From assembly GCF_003814835.1 (NCBI RefSeq), contig NZ_RKRG01000001.1:496001-560000 (forward strand): DNA of 64,000 nucleotides, read 5' to 3'. The first letter of the stretch is position 1. The number at the start of each line of letters is the position of its first letter. Both the position numbers and the translations under genes were made by a program. This document shows, in pieces, positions 1 through 9,182 of the stretch. A model generated the notes under the pieces. The model was given only the letters and a program-made list of their open reading frames with translations, searched no databases and was not told the origin of the DNA. Source of the DNA: Methanobrevibacter gottschalkii DSM 11977. Its GTDB lineage: Archaea > Methanobacteriota > Methanobacteria > Methanobacteriales > Methanobacteriaceae.

Positions 1-169
1 CTGCACCAATACCTGCAGCTTCAACATCTCTGTTTACATTTCCTGGTATTACAATTGTACCTTCAGCTACTGATTTTAAAATAAAATCTTCTGAAACATT
101 TTCAATTTTTGCAACATGTTTCATTTCTTCGGTTAAAATTCCTTTTCTTGCATCACTAATTTGAGTCAT
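1..169 (-). CDS. thiC: Phosphomethylpyrimidine synthase ThiC, N-terminal fragment
   Basis: Only the first 56 codons are in the window; the gene continues past position 1. The translation opens [16 protein letters not shown] and continues through a stretch ending VIPGNVNRD, the characteristic N-terminus of ThiC. The family is a radical SAM enzyme that converts aminoimidazole ribotide to HMP-phosphate for thiamine synthesis. The ATG at 167-169 is preceded by a GGTG ribosome site. The 248 bases up to the next gene on the same strand hold no TPP riboswitch motif that I can see. Identification is from N-terminal similarity only; the catalytic cysteines lie outside the window. Confidence 0.85.
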   Translation of the reverse strand, partial: MTQISDARKGILTEEMKHVAKIENVSEDFILKSVAEGTIVIPGNVNRDVEAAGIGA

Positions 170-395
170 TTTATCACACCATAGTCCAATAAGTTTTAAA
201 ACAGTCAAATTTATTTTAATTAAATTTCATTTCAATTTGATATTCTCTTATATTTATTTATTAATATTTAAAGTAATGGGTTTGTATTCAATTAAAATAA
301 TATTGATATATATCAATCTTTTTTGAAAAAATAGTGTTTTTAGTTTTTAAATTGGTAAATAAAGTATTATTGATAAAAATAAAGTGTATTTTAAA

Positions 396-433
396 AAAAG
401 TTAAAAAAAGAATAGATTCAGTAAAATCTATTC
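396..433 (-). terminator. Hairpin-plus-T-run terminator of the PfkB kinase gene
   Basis: A perfect 9-bp inverted repeat, GAATAGATT (410-418) and AATCTATTC (425-433), has a 6-nt loop and overlaps the end of the kinase gene. On the minus strand it is followed by T-rich sequence. Confidence 0.6.
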
Positions 434-1332
434 ATTCTCTCAAATGAATCATCAAAAGTAGGCATATTTGTTTGACAACCTTGGTGCTCGACAATAAATG
501 AGGATACAGTTGATGCAAATTTTGCAGATGCTTCTAACGATTCACCATTTAAAAATCTTGATAAAAATCCCGCTCTATAAGAATCTCCAGCTCCAGTTGG
601 GTCAACAACTTCTGTTTCAATAGCATCAATTTTTATCTTATCTTCATTTGAATAAATTTCACTACCCTTAGCACCGCATGTTTTAACAATTATTTTTGGA
701 CCTAATGTCCTAAGACCATCCAAATCCACTTCGAGGGATTCTAAGATTCTTCCAATTTCATGATGGTTTCCAAAAAGAATAGTAGTGTTTTCAATAACAT
801 CCCTTAACTTTTTTATATCATACATTCCGAGATCCTGACCTGGATCGAATGAAACAAGTAACTCTTCATTTTTAGCTTCTTCAGAACATCTCCAATTAAA
901 ATTAGGATCTCCTGTTGCTAAATGCACTGCTTCAGTATTTTTAATTGCAGATGCGGGTACTTTGCTTTCTGCAAATTCACGAGCAGCACCCCAATAGAAA
1001 TAACTAATTTGATCTTCATTATCATCAGTTAATACAAATGCAGTAGGTGTTGATTCACCCGGAACAATAATCAAAGAATCCGTGTCAATATCTAAATTCT
1101 GCATATGCTCATAATATTCCGTTTTTTTAAAATCTCCACCAACTGCTGAAACTAAAGAAGTTTTTAATCCTAATTTAGCTCCAACACAAGCAACATTTGC
1201 TGCAGCTCCGCCATTAAATGTTTTCATATTTGTTATTGGAGCAGAAAAATTTGCTTTTGGAAATTCAGGCACTCTAATAATGTAGTCATGAGCAGAGTGA
1301 CCAATAGCTAGTAAATCTCTGTTTTTTGCCAT
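418..1332 (-). CDS. PfkB/ribokinase-family sugar or nucleoside kinase
   Basis: This 304-aa protein has the PfkB fold signatures: the N-terminal glycine-rich motif NGGAAANVA and the C-terminal anion-hole motif DPTGAGDSYRAGF with the catalytic Asp. The family phosphorylates sugars or nucleosides with ATP. A related Methanocaldococcus protein acts as a broad nucleoside kinase, so that is the best guess, but the substrate cannot be read from sequence. The ATG is preceded by an AAAGGCGAT ribosome site. It stands alone between thiC and a divergently organised molybdenum/formate gene group, with its own terminator. It is full length and shows nothing unusual. Confidence 0.85.
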   Translation of the reverse strand: MAKNRDLLAIGHSAHDYIIRVPEFPKANFSAPITNMKTFNGGAAANVACVGAKLGLKTSLVSAVGGDFKKTEYYEHMQNLDIDTDSLIIVPGESTPTAFVLTDDNEDQISYFYWGAAREFAESKVPASAIKNTEAVHLATGDPNFNWRCSEEAKNEELLVSFDPGQDLGMYDIKKLRDVIENTTILFGNHHEIGRILESLEVDLDGLRTLGPKIIVKTCGAKGSEIYSNEDKIKIDAIETEVVDPTGAGDSYRAGFLSRFLNGESLEASAKFASTVSSFIVEHQGCQTNMPTFDDSFERMNRFY

Positions 1333-1499
1333 AATATCGCCTTTAAATCTTTTAATCTAATATTGTGTTTTATCATTATTTAATGTTTTGAAAATTCAAA
1401 TTGATGATAAATCACAAAAAAATGTGTTCATATGAGTGTAAATGATAATATGTTATATAATAATAATTTTATTTTCCTAAGAGCATTTGATAAGTATTT

Positions 1500-2366
1500 T
1501 TACATTGGTGTAAAACCTTGTTTTTCAATGCTTTCTTGGGCTTCATTAGTTAAATATTTAATAAATTCATCAACCTTTGCTTTATCTTCATTAACTTTAA
1601 TCAAGCTAATTACATGTTGGGTATTAAATTTTAAAAGTTCGTTTCCTTTAAAGTAACTTGCATTTAAAAATGTATGTAAATTTTTTGAGTTTCTAACTTT
1701 TTTATATGCATCAAATTGCGAACTTACATTTTCTTTAATATTAACATGTATGTCATAATGTTTTAAACTGTTCCATGCCAACCTTTGGGCAGATCCAGAC
1801 ACACTTACAAAATCAAGGTTCTCTAAATCTGAAATACTTTCAATTTTTTCAGAGTCTGGACTTGAAATAAGAACCAGGTAATCATAGGCTATTGGATAAA
1901 AGTTTATATCTCTTTCAAATGCTATTAATGGATCATCTAATGTTAAAATATCAACTACGCCTCTTTTTGCAAGTTCAAAAGCATCTTCATCGTTACTACT
2001 GTAAATATTAGTTTTAAATGGTAATTCTATACTTTCTAAAAGACCAGTACTTATATGGCCTCCAACGATGTTGATGGTGGGTGTTTTTTCAATTTGGATT
2101 GCGTATTTTTTAAATTCTTCTAACAAGTCCAATCCTTCTTTTGTAAGTTCAGTACCATTTCCAAGTTTTTCCGTAAGTTTAAATCCTAATTTTTTTTCTG
2201 CTCTAAGTATTCTTCTATTAAATACTGTATGGGAAATATTTAGTTCTTTTGCAGATTTTCTTTGGGACTTTGTTTTTGTTAGTGAATCAAGACTTTCATA
2301 TAGTTTATATCCATAAACTTCACCCTCTATCTCTAAACTTATCAACCCTTTACTTTCAAATTCCAT
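1500..2366 (-). CDS. ModE-like regulator: LysR-type winged HTH plus substrate-binding-like domain
   Basis: Residues about 20-90 form a winged helix of the ModE/LysR type (SAKELNISHTVFNRRILRAEKKLG). The remainder resembles a periplasmic-binding-protein-like effector domain with no signal peptide, so the protein is probably a cytoplasmic ligand-sensing regulator. In archaea this architecture is often linked to molybdate or tungstate response. Close linkage to fdhD, fdhCAB, moaA and mobB fits that, but the ligand is inference. I chose the ATG at 2366; no clear Shine-Dalgarno precedes it and a TATA-like stretch lies about 25-30 bases upstream, so the message may be leaderless. An imperfect 28-bp palindrome lies just upstream. 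Confidence 0.7.
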   Translation of the reverse strand: MEFESKGLISLEIEGEVYGYKLYESLDSLTKTKSQRKSAKELNISHTVFNRRILRAEKKLGFKLTEKLGNGTELTKEGLDLLEEFKKYAIQIEKTPTINIVGGHISTGLLESIELPFKTNIYSSNDEDAFELAKRGVVDILTLDDPLIAFERDINFYPIAYDYLVLISSPDSEKIESISDLENLDFVSVSGSAQRLAWNSLKHYDIHVNIKENVSSQFDAYKKVRNSKNLHTFLNASYFKGNELLKFNTQHVISLIKVNEDKAKVDEFIKYLTNEAQESIEKQGFTPM

Positions 2367-2367
2367 C

Positions 2368-2395
2368 AATTATAAATAAAATTTTAATCATAATT
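2368..2395. promoter_or_regulatory. Imperfect 28-bp palindrome between modE-like gene and hxlB
   Basis: The arms are AATTAT (2368-2373) and ATAATT (2390-2395), with a perfect inner TAAAATTTTA (2377-2386); 24 of 28 positions are symmetrical. It lies in the short divergent spacer directly before the regulator start codon, so an autoregulatory operator is plausible. The AT-richness of the genome weakens the case. Confidence 0.35.
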
Positions 2396-2423
2396 AATAA
2401 TATCGATTTTGGGATTAGATAAA

Positions 2424-3014
2424 ATGGAAATTATGAAAACTTCTATTAAAGCTATATTGGACAATATTAAAAACGCTGAAGATTTTTTAGATGAAAAAGC
2501 AATTGATGAATTTGAAAATATAATCATTGGTTCTAAAAATATATTTGTTACTGGTGCTGGAAGATCTGGACTCGCTGCTAAAGCTTTTGCAATGAGATTA
2601 ATGCATTTAGGTTTAAGTGCTTATGTTGTGGGGGAAACTATTTCTCCGGCTATTTATGAAGATGACTGTATTATTGCAATTTCTGGTTCTGGTGAGACAA
2701 ATACAATTGTTTCAGCTGTAAAAATTGCTAAAAATAGAGGTTCGAAAGTTTTAGCTTTAACATCTTATCCTGAATCTAGTTTAGGACAACTAGCGGATGC
2801 TTATATTCTGGTTAAAGGAAGAACTAAAAAAGAAGTTGATGATGAAAATTATATGAAACGTCAAATTCATGGGAATTACACTTCTTTAACACCTTTAGGC
2901 ACTGCATTTGAATTAACTACTTTAGTATTTTTAGATGCTATTGTTTCTGAGTTAATGGAGAAAATGCAACAAACTGAAAGTGATTTAAAAGCAAGACATA
3001 CAGTTTTAGAGTAA
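2424..3014 (+). CDS. hxlB: 6-phospho-3-hexuloisomerase (SIS domain)
   Basis: This 196-aa single SIS-domain protein has the motifs VTGAGRSGLAAKAFAMRLMH and AISGSGET typical of 6-phospho-3-hexuloisomerase. The family interconverts arabino-hex-3-ulose 6-phosphate and fructose 6-phosphate. In archaea lacking the oxidative pentose phosphate route it runs toward ribulose 5-phosphate and formaldehyde, supplying pentoses. The ATG at 2424 follows GGGA at a suitable distance; a TTG at 2409 is possible but lacks a ribosome site. It diverges from the ModE-like gene and converges with fdhD, sharing a terminator hairpin. Confidence 0.88.
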   Translation: MEIMKTSIKAILDNIKNAEDFLDEKAIDEFENIIIGSKNIFVTGAGRSGLAAKAFAMRLMHLGLSAYVVGETISPAIYEDDCIIAISGSGETNTIVSAVKIAKNRGSKVLALTSYPESSLGQLADAYILVKGRTKKEVDDENYMKRQIHGNYTSLTPLGTAFELTTLVFLDAIVSELMEKMQQTESDLKARHTVLE

Positions 3015-3033
3015 TTTAATCAAAAATTACTCT
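3008..3033. terminator. Bidirectional terminator between hxlB and fdhD
   Basis: A perfect 10-bp inverted repeat, AGAGTAATTT (3008-3017) and AAATTACTCT (3024-3033), spans both stop codons of the convergent genes, with short T-rich sequence on each side. Confidence 0.6.
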
Positions 3034-3765
3034 ATTTTGATTGTTATATATGTTGCAGCGTTGGCCTCTTAGGAACCCAACAAGAGTTATATTCCCTTTT
3101 TTTGCTATATTATATCCTGAATTGGCTGGCGCTGCATTTGATGCTAAAATTGGCACGCCGGCTCTGCTCATCTTAATTACCATATCTGCTGGCATTCTAC
3201 CACTGTAAATTACGTAGGACTGGTTTAAGTTAAAACCATTTAATAATCCATATCCAATTACTTTATCAACTGCAACATGTCGACTTACATCTTCTTTTAC
3301 GACAAATTGTCCATTATGTACAATTCCTGCTACATGTGTTCCCCCAGTAGCTTGCCATATTTCTGCATTATTTTTTAATTCCTCGATTCTATCAAGTAAT
3401 TCTTTAACATTAACTTGCAGATCAGATTCAACAGGATTCACTTCTTTAATTTTACTTCTCCAGCCACCTGCTGAATCAGAGCATAATACAGTTTCATTTG
3501 TTTTAAGTAATGTATCATCAATTTCTGCATTGATTTGAACACCATCAATTTCAATTTTTTTAATATCCTCTAGTGATTTAACCATATTCTCATTAAATAA
3601 GTATCCAACAGCAAATTCTTTAAGTGAGTCTTCAATTGCAGATAAACTACGTGAAATTTCTCCATTTATTGTTAAAGTAATAGTTTCATCTTTTACAACA
3701 TTTTCTTTTACTTCTTCATGTTGGTTATTTTTATATTTTATGGCATTTACCTTTTCGATTTTCAT
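3016..3765 (-). CDS. fdhD: Formate dehydrogenase accessory protein FdhD
   Basis: This 249-aa protein carries the FdhD signatures TGGTHVAG, EDVSRHVAVDKVIG, GRMPADMV and a C-terminal GFLRGQRCNIY. FdhD passes sulfur to the molybdopterin cofactor of formate dehydrogenase, and the fdh genes lie about 1 kb away, consistent with that role. The ATG has a GAGGAG ribosome site. The usual loop CxxC, essential in the E. coli protein, reads CSDS here (Cys95, Ser98), leaving one of the two cysteines. Family assignment is secure; whether this variant works through one cysteine is unknown. Confidence 0.92.
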   Translation of the reverse strand: MKIEKVNAIKYKNNQHEEVKENVVKDETITLTINGEISRSLSAIEDSLKEFAVGYLFNENMVKSLEDIKKIEIDGVQINAEIDDTLLKTNETVLCSDSAGGWRSKIKEVNPVESDLQVNVKELLDRIEELKNNAEIWQATGGTHVAGIVHNGQFVVKEDVSRHVAVDKVIGYGLLNGFNLNQSYVIYSGRMPADMVIKMSRAGVPILASNAAPANSGYNIAKKGNITLVGFLRGQRCNIYNNQNRVIFD

Positions 3766-3871
3766 TTTTACTCCTCATTTTAAAGATATGTCAATTGTTA
3801 TATTTAAGTTTATGATTATTATATAATATTATATAATATAAATATCTTAAAATCTTAACGAGGTGAAAAAT

Positions 3872-4441
3872 ATGAATATAGATGATTATGATGAACAATT
3901 ACAAAGAGCAGTTGAGTTTCATGGGGAACTTTGTGGAGGTATAGCTATTGGAACTAAACTTGGGATGTATGGTCTCGAGTTATTGGGTATGGAACTAAAT
4001 CAAAGACATAAAAATCTAATAGTAATTTTAGAAAGTGAAAGATGCACATCTGATGGGATTCAATCTGTAACTAAGTGCAGTATTGGTAAAAAATCTTTAA
4101 AACTAGTTTATTATGGAAAATTTGCAGCTACTTTTTATAATATGGATACTGGTGAGGCATACAGAGTTTCAGATGCTGATGCAAATAAAAAAAATAAATC
4201 TAATGAAACAAAAGATGAATTAGTTGAAAGATTTAGAATAACTCCTCCTGAAGAATTATTCAATGTTGAAAGAGTTCATGTTAAACCTTTCAAAGGGGCT
4301 CAAAAACCGGGGGGTAATCATAAAACTCGTTGGTGTAGTGTATGTGGTGAAAAGGTCACTGATGATTATCATAAACTTAGAGCAGGCAAACCAATTTGTG
4401 AATCTTGTGCAAATGGATCATATTATGAAATCATTGAATAA
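3872..4441 (+). CDS. FmdE-family protein with C-terminal zinc finger
   Basis: This 189-aa protein has an N-terminal FmdE-type domain (FHGELCGGIAIGTKLG, then SERCTSDGIQ and the C76-type cysteine of TKCSIG) followed by a zinc-ribbon module WCSVCG...CESC near the C-terminus. FmdE family members are found with molybdenum formylmethanofuran dehydrogenase genes but are not catalytic subunits; a role in metal or cofactor handling has been suggested. The gene precedes fdhCAB in the same direction. The ATG at 3872 follows GAGGTGA; a GTG at 3863 overlaps that ribosome site and is rejected. Precise function is unknown. Confidence 0.82.
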   Translation: MNIDDYDEQLQRAVEFHGELCGGIAIGTKLGMYGLELLGMELNQRHKNLIVILESERCTSDGIQSVTKCSIGKKSLKLVYYGKFAATFYNMDTGEAYRVSDADANKKNKSNETKDELVERFRITPPEELFNVERVHVKPFKGAQKPGGNHKTRWCSVCGEKVTDDYHKLRAGKPICESCANGSYYEIIE

Positions 4442-4604
4442 TTATATTCTTATTTTTTTAGAAAATGTAAAATTATAATTCCAATTTCAATAATATTAAT
4501 ATTATTCTTGTTTTAATGATTGTTATTTTTAATTTTTATCGATTATATCTTTGTATTCAAAAAATGAAGAATGGTTTAATACAAATTTAGAAAAAAAAGA
4601 GTTT

Positions 4605-4617
4605 TAACACGATGTTA
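4605..4617. promoter_or_regulatory. Small palindrome upstream of fdhC
   Basis: TAACA-CGA-TGTTA lies about 200 bases before fdhC, in a 374-base gap that otherwise holds only promoter sequence. It is a possible regulator site, but is weakly supported because it is short. Confidence 0.25.
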
Positions 4618-4699
4618 CTAAAATTCATCATGATTTATCATTAACATTATTTTGATAACTCTTTATATTTAAATATTTCTTTTATTTTCTAATGACAAA

Positions 4700-4777
4700 T
4701 CCTTTATATATTAAACCAGTAATATAAGAACCATAATACTTTGAAACATCTTATATGTGGAATTCATTAAGTATTAT
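4700..4777 (+). promoter_or_regulatory. fdhC promoter and leader inverted repeat
   Basis: A TATA-like CTTTATATATT (about 4702-4712) is followed by a perfect 9-bp inverted repeat, ATAATACTT (4733-4741) and AAGTATTAT (4769-4777), close to the expected transcription start. The repeat could be an operator pair or a leader stem. A GAGG ribosome site precedes fdhC. Confidence 0.4.
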
Positions 4778-4815
4778 AAAAATTAATTTATAAAGGGAAT
4801 AAAGAGGTTGATAAA

Positions 4816-5619
4816 ATGAGTTCATTTAAAAGTCCAGTTGATACTGCAAAAGCAATATCTAAAACAGCTGGAGCAAAAAACTCTGCAAATATTGTTAATG
4901 TAATATTGCTCTCATTCTTAGCAGGAGCTTATATTGCATTCGGTGGTTTATTAGCAATTGTATCTAGCGCAGGTATGATTAAAGCTGGTGCTCCACTTGG
5001 TTTAGAAAAATTCGTATTTGGTGCAGTGTTCCCTGTAGGTTTAATTATTGTTGTTCTTGCAGGATCTGAATTATTCACTGGAAATGTTATGTTTATGGTT
5101 ATGGGTGTTTTAGATGGATCCGCTTCTATTGGCGGACTCGCTAAAAACTGGGTACTCAGTTGGGTTTTCAACTTTGTTGGTGCTTTATTCGTTGCATATG
5201 TTATAGCATTCATGGGCGGTTTATGTCCTACTGACGCATCCGTACCTGCATATGCTATTACTGCTAAAGCTATTGCAGTAGCAGAAGGTAAAGTAACTAT
5301 GCCTTTCACTGTAGCTTTAATTAAAGCTATTGGTTGTAACTGGTTAGTATGTTTGGCTGTATGGTTAGCTAATGTATCTGACGATGCTATTGGTAAGATT
5401 GTTGGTATTTGGTTCCCAATTATGGCTTTCGTTACCCTTGGATTTGAGCACAGTGTAGCAAACATGTGTTTCATCCCATTAGGTATGTTCTTAGGAGCTA
5501 AAGGTGTAACCTGGACTACTATTATTGTAAACAATTTAATCCCAGTTACTATTGGTAACATTATTGGTGGAGGACTCTTCGTAGCTTGTATTTATTGGTA
5601 CACTTTCCTTAAAGAATAA
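4816..5619 (+). CDS. fdhC: Formate transporter FdhC (FNT family)
   Basis: A 267-aa integral membrane protein of the formate/nitrite transporter family with about six hydrophobic segments. Family signatures include [22 protein letters not shown] and the later GFEHSVANM. It should bring formate across the membrane as substrate for FdhAB, encoded immediately downstream. The start follows AAAGAGGTTGATAAA. Length is normal for the family. A strong terminator-like hairpin separates it from fdhA, so transporter and enzyme genes may be transcribed at different levels. Confidence 0.93.
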   Translation: MSSFKSPVDTAKAISKTAGAKNSANIVNVILLSFLAGAYIAFGGLLAIVSSAGMIKAGAPLGLEKFVFGAVFPVGLIIVVLAGSELFTGNVMFMVMGVLDGSASIGGLAKNWVLSWVFNFVGALFVAYVIAFMGGLCPTDASVPAYAITAKAIAVAEGKVTMPFTVALIKAIGCNWLVCLAVWLANVSDDAIGKIVGIWFPIMAFVTLGFEHSVANMCFIPLGMFLGAKGVTWTTIIVNNLIPVTIGNIIGGGLFVACIYWYTFLKE

Positions 5620-5635
5620 GCTCGTTATGAACTTT

Positions 5636-5670
5636 AAAGAAGCTTATGTTACTTAAGCTTCTTTTTTTTT
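5636..5670 (+). terminator. Terminator/attenuator between fdhC and fdhA
   Basis: A perfect 11-bp stem, AAAGAAGCTTA (5636-5646) with TAAGCTTCTTT (5654-5664), encloses a 7-nt loop and runs into an uninterrupted T tract. It lies inside an otherwise co-directional gene set, so partial read-through is likely. Confidence 0.75.
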
Positions 5671-5707
5671 AAATAATATTAAGATATATATTTTGGAGAT
5701 TATTAAA

Positions 5708-7873
5708 ATGGTTGAAATTAAATATGTTCCAACAATCTGTCCATACTGTGGTACTGGTTGTGGACTCAATTTCGTTGTAAAAGACGGAAAAATTGTTGGT
5801 GTAGAACCTTTAAAAAGAAGCCCTGTAAACGAGGGTAAAGTATGTCCAAAAGGAAACTTTGGATACCAATTTATTAATAGGGAAGACAGATTAACTACTC
5901 CTTTAATAAAAGAAAACGGTGAATTTAGAGAAGCATCTTGGGATGAAGCATTAGATTTAGTTGCTAACAAACTCAAGGAAGTATCTGATGAAGATCCTAA
6001 TAAAGTAGGATTCTATGCATGTGCTCGTTCACCTAATGAAAACATTTACATTACTCAAAAATTAGCTAGGGTGGCTTGTGGTACTCAAAATGTAGACCAC
6101 TGTGCACGTATATGTCACGGACCTACTGTAGCAGGTTTAGCAAATACTTTCGGATCAGGGGCTATGACCAATGGTTTCGACAGTATTAAGGAAGCTGATT
6201 ACATTTTCTGTATTGGATCCAACAACATGGAAGCTCACCCATTATTCGGACGTAAAATGATCCAAGCTAAAGAAAATGGTGCTAAATTAGTAGTATTGGA
6301 TCCAAGATTCACTCCTACTGCTAAAATTGCAGATGAATATGTACAATTTGAAACTGGTACTGACGTAGCTTTAATGAATGCTATGATTAAAGTCATCATC
6401 GACAAAGACTTGCAAGATGATGAGTTTATTGCAAACAGAACCAAAGGTTACGAAGAAATGAAAGAAACTGTCCAAAAATACACATTAGACAAAGTTTCTG
6501 AAATTACCGGTATTAAACCTGAAACTATTGAACACTTGGCTGTTGAATATGCATCTGCTGATAAAGCAGCTATTGTATACTCATTAGGTATTACCGAACA
6601 CTCCCACGGTGCAGATAACGTAATGTCCACTGCAAACCTTGCAATGTTAACTGGTAACATTGGTAGACAAGGTACTGGTGTAAACCCATTAAGAGGACAA
6701 AACAACGTACAAGGTGCTTGTGATATGGGTGCATTACCTTCTGATTACGTAGGATACAGAAAAGTTAAAGACCCAGAAACCACTGCATGGTTCAACGACT
6801 ACTACAGTGGAGATGGTTATGAAGTAAACTTACCAACTACTCCTGGATTAACTTTAGTTGAAATGATGAACGCAGCTCATGCTGGTGACTTAAAAGTATT
6901 ATATATCCATGGGGAAGATCCAGTTCTCTCCGATGCAGATGTAAAACACACTAAAGAAGCACTTGAAAACTTAGAAATGTTAGTTGTTCAAGAATGTTTC
7001 TTAACTGATACTGCACAATGTGCTGATGTTGTTTTGCCTGCAGCAGGTTGGGGTGAACAAGAAGGTACTTTCACTAGTGGTGAAAGAAGAGTACAATGTT
7101 TACACAAAGCTCAAGAACCTCCTGAAGGCGCATGGTTAGATTGGAAAATCATGGAAGAAATTGCAGTCAGAATGGGAGTACCTAGATCTTTATTCCACTA
7201 CGAAACTTCTGAAGATATTTTCAACGAAATCAGGGAATGCGCTCCTATCATGGCAGGTATGAACCGTGAAAGATTAGACACTCCTGAAGCACTTCACTGG
7301 CCTTGTCCTTCTGAAGATGACCCATGTCAACCATTAATGCACAAAGAAAAATTTGCACACCCTGATGGTTTAGGAGTTTTCCAAGCATTAGAACACAAAG
7401 GACCTGTTGAAACTACTGATGAGGAATATCCATTAGTCTTAACTACTACTAGGGTATTGTTCCACTATCACGCTGCAATGACCAGAAGATGTGAAACATT
7501 AAATAATGAAGTAAAAACTGGATTCATCGAAATCAACACTAAAGATGCTGAAGAAAGAGGAATTATTAATGGTGAAGTTGTAAGAGCTTACTCTAGAAGA
7601 GGAGAAATCGCAATTCCTGCACGTGTAACTGATGATATCAGAGAAGGTATTGTAAACATCCCAATGCACTTTGTAGAATGTGCTGCAAACGTATTAACTA
7701 ACTCCGATTCTTTCGACCCTAAATCTAAAATGGTCGAATTAAAAGCTTGTGCTATTAACGTAGAAAAACTCCCTGAAAAAGTAGTCATGAGAGGAGAAGT
7801 CTACAAAGATGGTACTGATACTGAAATTAAAGCTGAAAACATGGCTACTACCACCATTAAAGTAGGTAAATAA
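5708..7873 (+). CDS. fdhA: F420-dependent formate dehydrogenase, alpha (catalytic) subunit
   Basis: This 721-aa protein belongs to the molybdopterin oxidoreductase family. An N-terminal [4Fe-4S] site reads CPYCGTGC with a fourth cysteine at 46. The active site is Cys136-His137 in [12 protein letters not shown], where some methanococci carry selenocysteine, so this is the cysteine form. C-terminal residues form the dinucleotide-binding domain. It oxidises formate to CO2 and passes electrons to F420 through FdhB. Metal (Mo or W) is not readable. I start at the ATG at 5708 after TGGAG; a TTG at 5693 would overlap that site. fdhB follows 17 bases later. Confidence 0.95.
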   Translation: MVEIKYVPTICPYCGTGCGLNFVVKDGKIVGVEPLKRSPVNEGKVCPKGNFGYQFINREDRLTTPLIKENGEFREASWDEALDLVANKLKEVSDEDPNKVGFYACARSPNENIYITQKLARVACGTQNVDHCARICHGPTVAGLANTFGSGAMTNGFDSIKEADYIFCIGSNNMEAHPLFGRKMIQAKENGAKLVVLDPRFTPTAKIADEYVQFETGTDVALMNAMIKVIIDKDLQDDEFIANRTKGYEEMKETVQKYTLDKVSEITGIKPETIEHLAVEYASADKAAIVYSLGITEHSHGADNVMSTANLAMLTGNIGRQGTGVNPLRGQNNVQGACDMGALPSDYVGYRKVKDPETTAWFNDYYSGDGYEVNLPTTPGLTLVEMMNAAHAGDLKVLYIHGEDPVLSDADVKHTKEALENLEMLVVQECFLTDTAQCADVVLPAAGWGEQEGTFTSGERRVQCLHKAQEPPEGAWLDWKIMEEIAVRMGVPRSLFHYETSEDIFNEIRECAPIMAGMNRERLDTPEALHWPCPSEDDPCQPLMHKEKFAHPDGLGVFQALEHKGPVETTDEEYPLVLTTTRVLFHYHAAMTRRCETLNNEVKTGFIEINTKDAEERGIINGEVVRAYSRRGEIAIPARVTDDIREGIVNIPMHFVECAANVLTNSDSFDPKSKMVELKACAINVEKLPEKVVMRGEVYKDGTDTEIKAENMATTTIKVGK

Positions 7874-7890
7874 ATAAGGAGTAGATTTAA

Positions 7891-9096
7891 ATGAGCGCAA
7901 AAATTAACGATATGTACTACGCATACTCTGCTATTGAAGATATCAAAGAAAAAGGAGAGTACGGTGGAGTAGTAACTACTATCATGAAATACTTATTAGA
8001 AGAAGGTATCGTTGACGGTGTTGTTGGTGTAACCGAAGGTCATGATATGTATGATGGTGTACCTATTCTCGTAACTGACCCTGCAGATGTAATTAAAACT
8101 GCTGGTTCCGTACACTGCGGTACTTTAAACATTGCTAAATTTGTATCAAAATACTTAGATGGTGCAAGAGACATGAAACTTGCTGTTGCATGTAAACCTT
8201 GTGATGCAATGACCATCAGAGAATTAATGAAAAAAGGTAAAATCATCGAAGATAATGTAATCATGATTGGGGTAAACTGTGGAGGTACTTTCTCACCTGT
8301 TCCTACCATGAACATGATTAGAGATGTATACGAATTAGATCCTAAAGATGTTATCAAAGAAGAAATTTCCAAAGGAAAACTCATTATGGAAACTGCTGAT
8401 GGTGAAAAAGGAATTGCTATTGGTGAGTTAGAAGAACAAGGTTTAGGTAGAAGAGAAAACTGTCAAAGATGTAATCTCAAAATTCCTTCCAATGCTGATA
8501 TGGCTTTAGGTAACTGGGGTGTTATTGGTGATTTAGCTGGAAAAGCAACTTTCATTGAAGTATTCACTGAAAAAGGTGCAGATGCTTTAGGTAAAGTTAT
8601 CGATGCTGGTTTAATTGCTACTGAAGAACCTCTTGAAAAAGGAATCAAAATCAGAGAAAATATTAACAACTTCATGCTCAAAGAGTCCTTGGAGAAAAAA
8701 GATGTTGACTATGCAGGTACTACTGGAGATATTATTGATGTATTCCACATGTATGAAGATGAATTCTCTAAATGTATGAAATGTTACGGTTGTCGTGAAG
8801 CATGTCCTTTATGTTACTGTGATGACTGCTGTCTCGAAACTGAAGGTCCTGAATGGGTACCTGGTGGATACACTCCTGCAGCTCCTTTCTTCCATTTGAC
8901 TCGTTTAGTGCACATGGTTGACGCATGTACTAACTGTGGACAATGTTCAGAAGTATGTCCATGTGAAATACCTGTAGCTAAAGTATGGAGTATTGTAAAC
9001 AATAAAGTAAGAGATATCTACGGATACATTCCTGGTATGGGTAGTGATGATCCACTTCCATTCACTGACCATGTATCCAAAGCTAAATGGATTTAA
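7891..9096 (+). CDS. fdhB: F420-dependent formate dehydrogenase, beta subunit
   Basis: This 401-aa protein is of the FrhB/FdhB family, which binds FAD and reduces coenzyme F420. It has the N-terminal FrhB-like part (EYGGVVTTIMKYLLEEG), a central cysteine site (RRENCQRC) and a C-terminal pair of ferredoxin-type clusters, CMKCYGCREACPLC and CTNCGQCSEVCPC. It forms the electron exit of the formate dehydrogenase with FdhA, and may also pair with heterodisulfide reductase in methanogens. The AAGGAG ribosome site and short spacing show it is co-transcribed with fdhA. A strong terminator hairpin follows. Confidence 0.95.
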   Translation: MSAKINDMYYAYSAIEDIKEKGEYGGVVTTIMKYLLEEGIVDGVVGVTEGHDMYDGVPILVTDPADVIKTAGSVHCGTLNIAKFVSKYLDGARDMKLAVACKPCDAMTIRELMKKGKIIEDNVIMIGVNCGGTFSPVPTMNMIRDVYELDPKDVIKEEISKGKLIMETADGEKGIAIGELEEQGLGRRENCQRCNLKIPSNADMALGNWGVIGDLAGKATFIEVFTEKGADALGKVIDAGLIATEEPLEKGIKIRENINNFMLKESLEKKDVDYAGTTGDIIDVFHMYEDEFSKCMKCYGCREACPLCYCDDCCLETEGPEWVPGGYTPAAPFFHLTRLVHMVDACTNCGQCSEVCPCEIPVAKVWSIVNNKVRDIYGYIPGMGSDDPLPFTDHVSKAKWI

Positions 9097-9132
9097 GGGG
9101 GGGTTCCCTCTTATCCATTTTTATTTTTTACT
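9085..9132 (+). terminator. Terminator after fdhB
   Basis: The stem AAATGGAT (9085-9092) pairs with ATCCATTT (9113-9120) and extends inward through G-rich and C-rich arms. T-rich sequence follows. Confidence 0.75.
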
Positions 9133-9182
9133 CATAAATAATAACACTGTTATATCTTCTTTTTAAAAAATAAACAAGAGTT

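Noticed and set aside
170-417. TPP riboswitch upstream of thiC
   Set aside because: Neither the CTGAGA nor the ACC-TTGAACCTGAT core is visible on the minus strand.
1498-1515. Hairpin TTTTACA...TGTAAAA as terminator of the ModE-like gene
   Set aside because: It spans the stop codon but no T run follows on the minus strand; likely chance in AT-rich sequence.
4929-5561. Long minus-strand frame opposite fdhC
   Set aside because: Shadow of a well-supported membrane transporter; composition follows codon bias of fdhC and no ribosome site is present.
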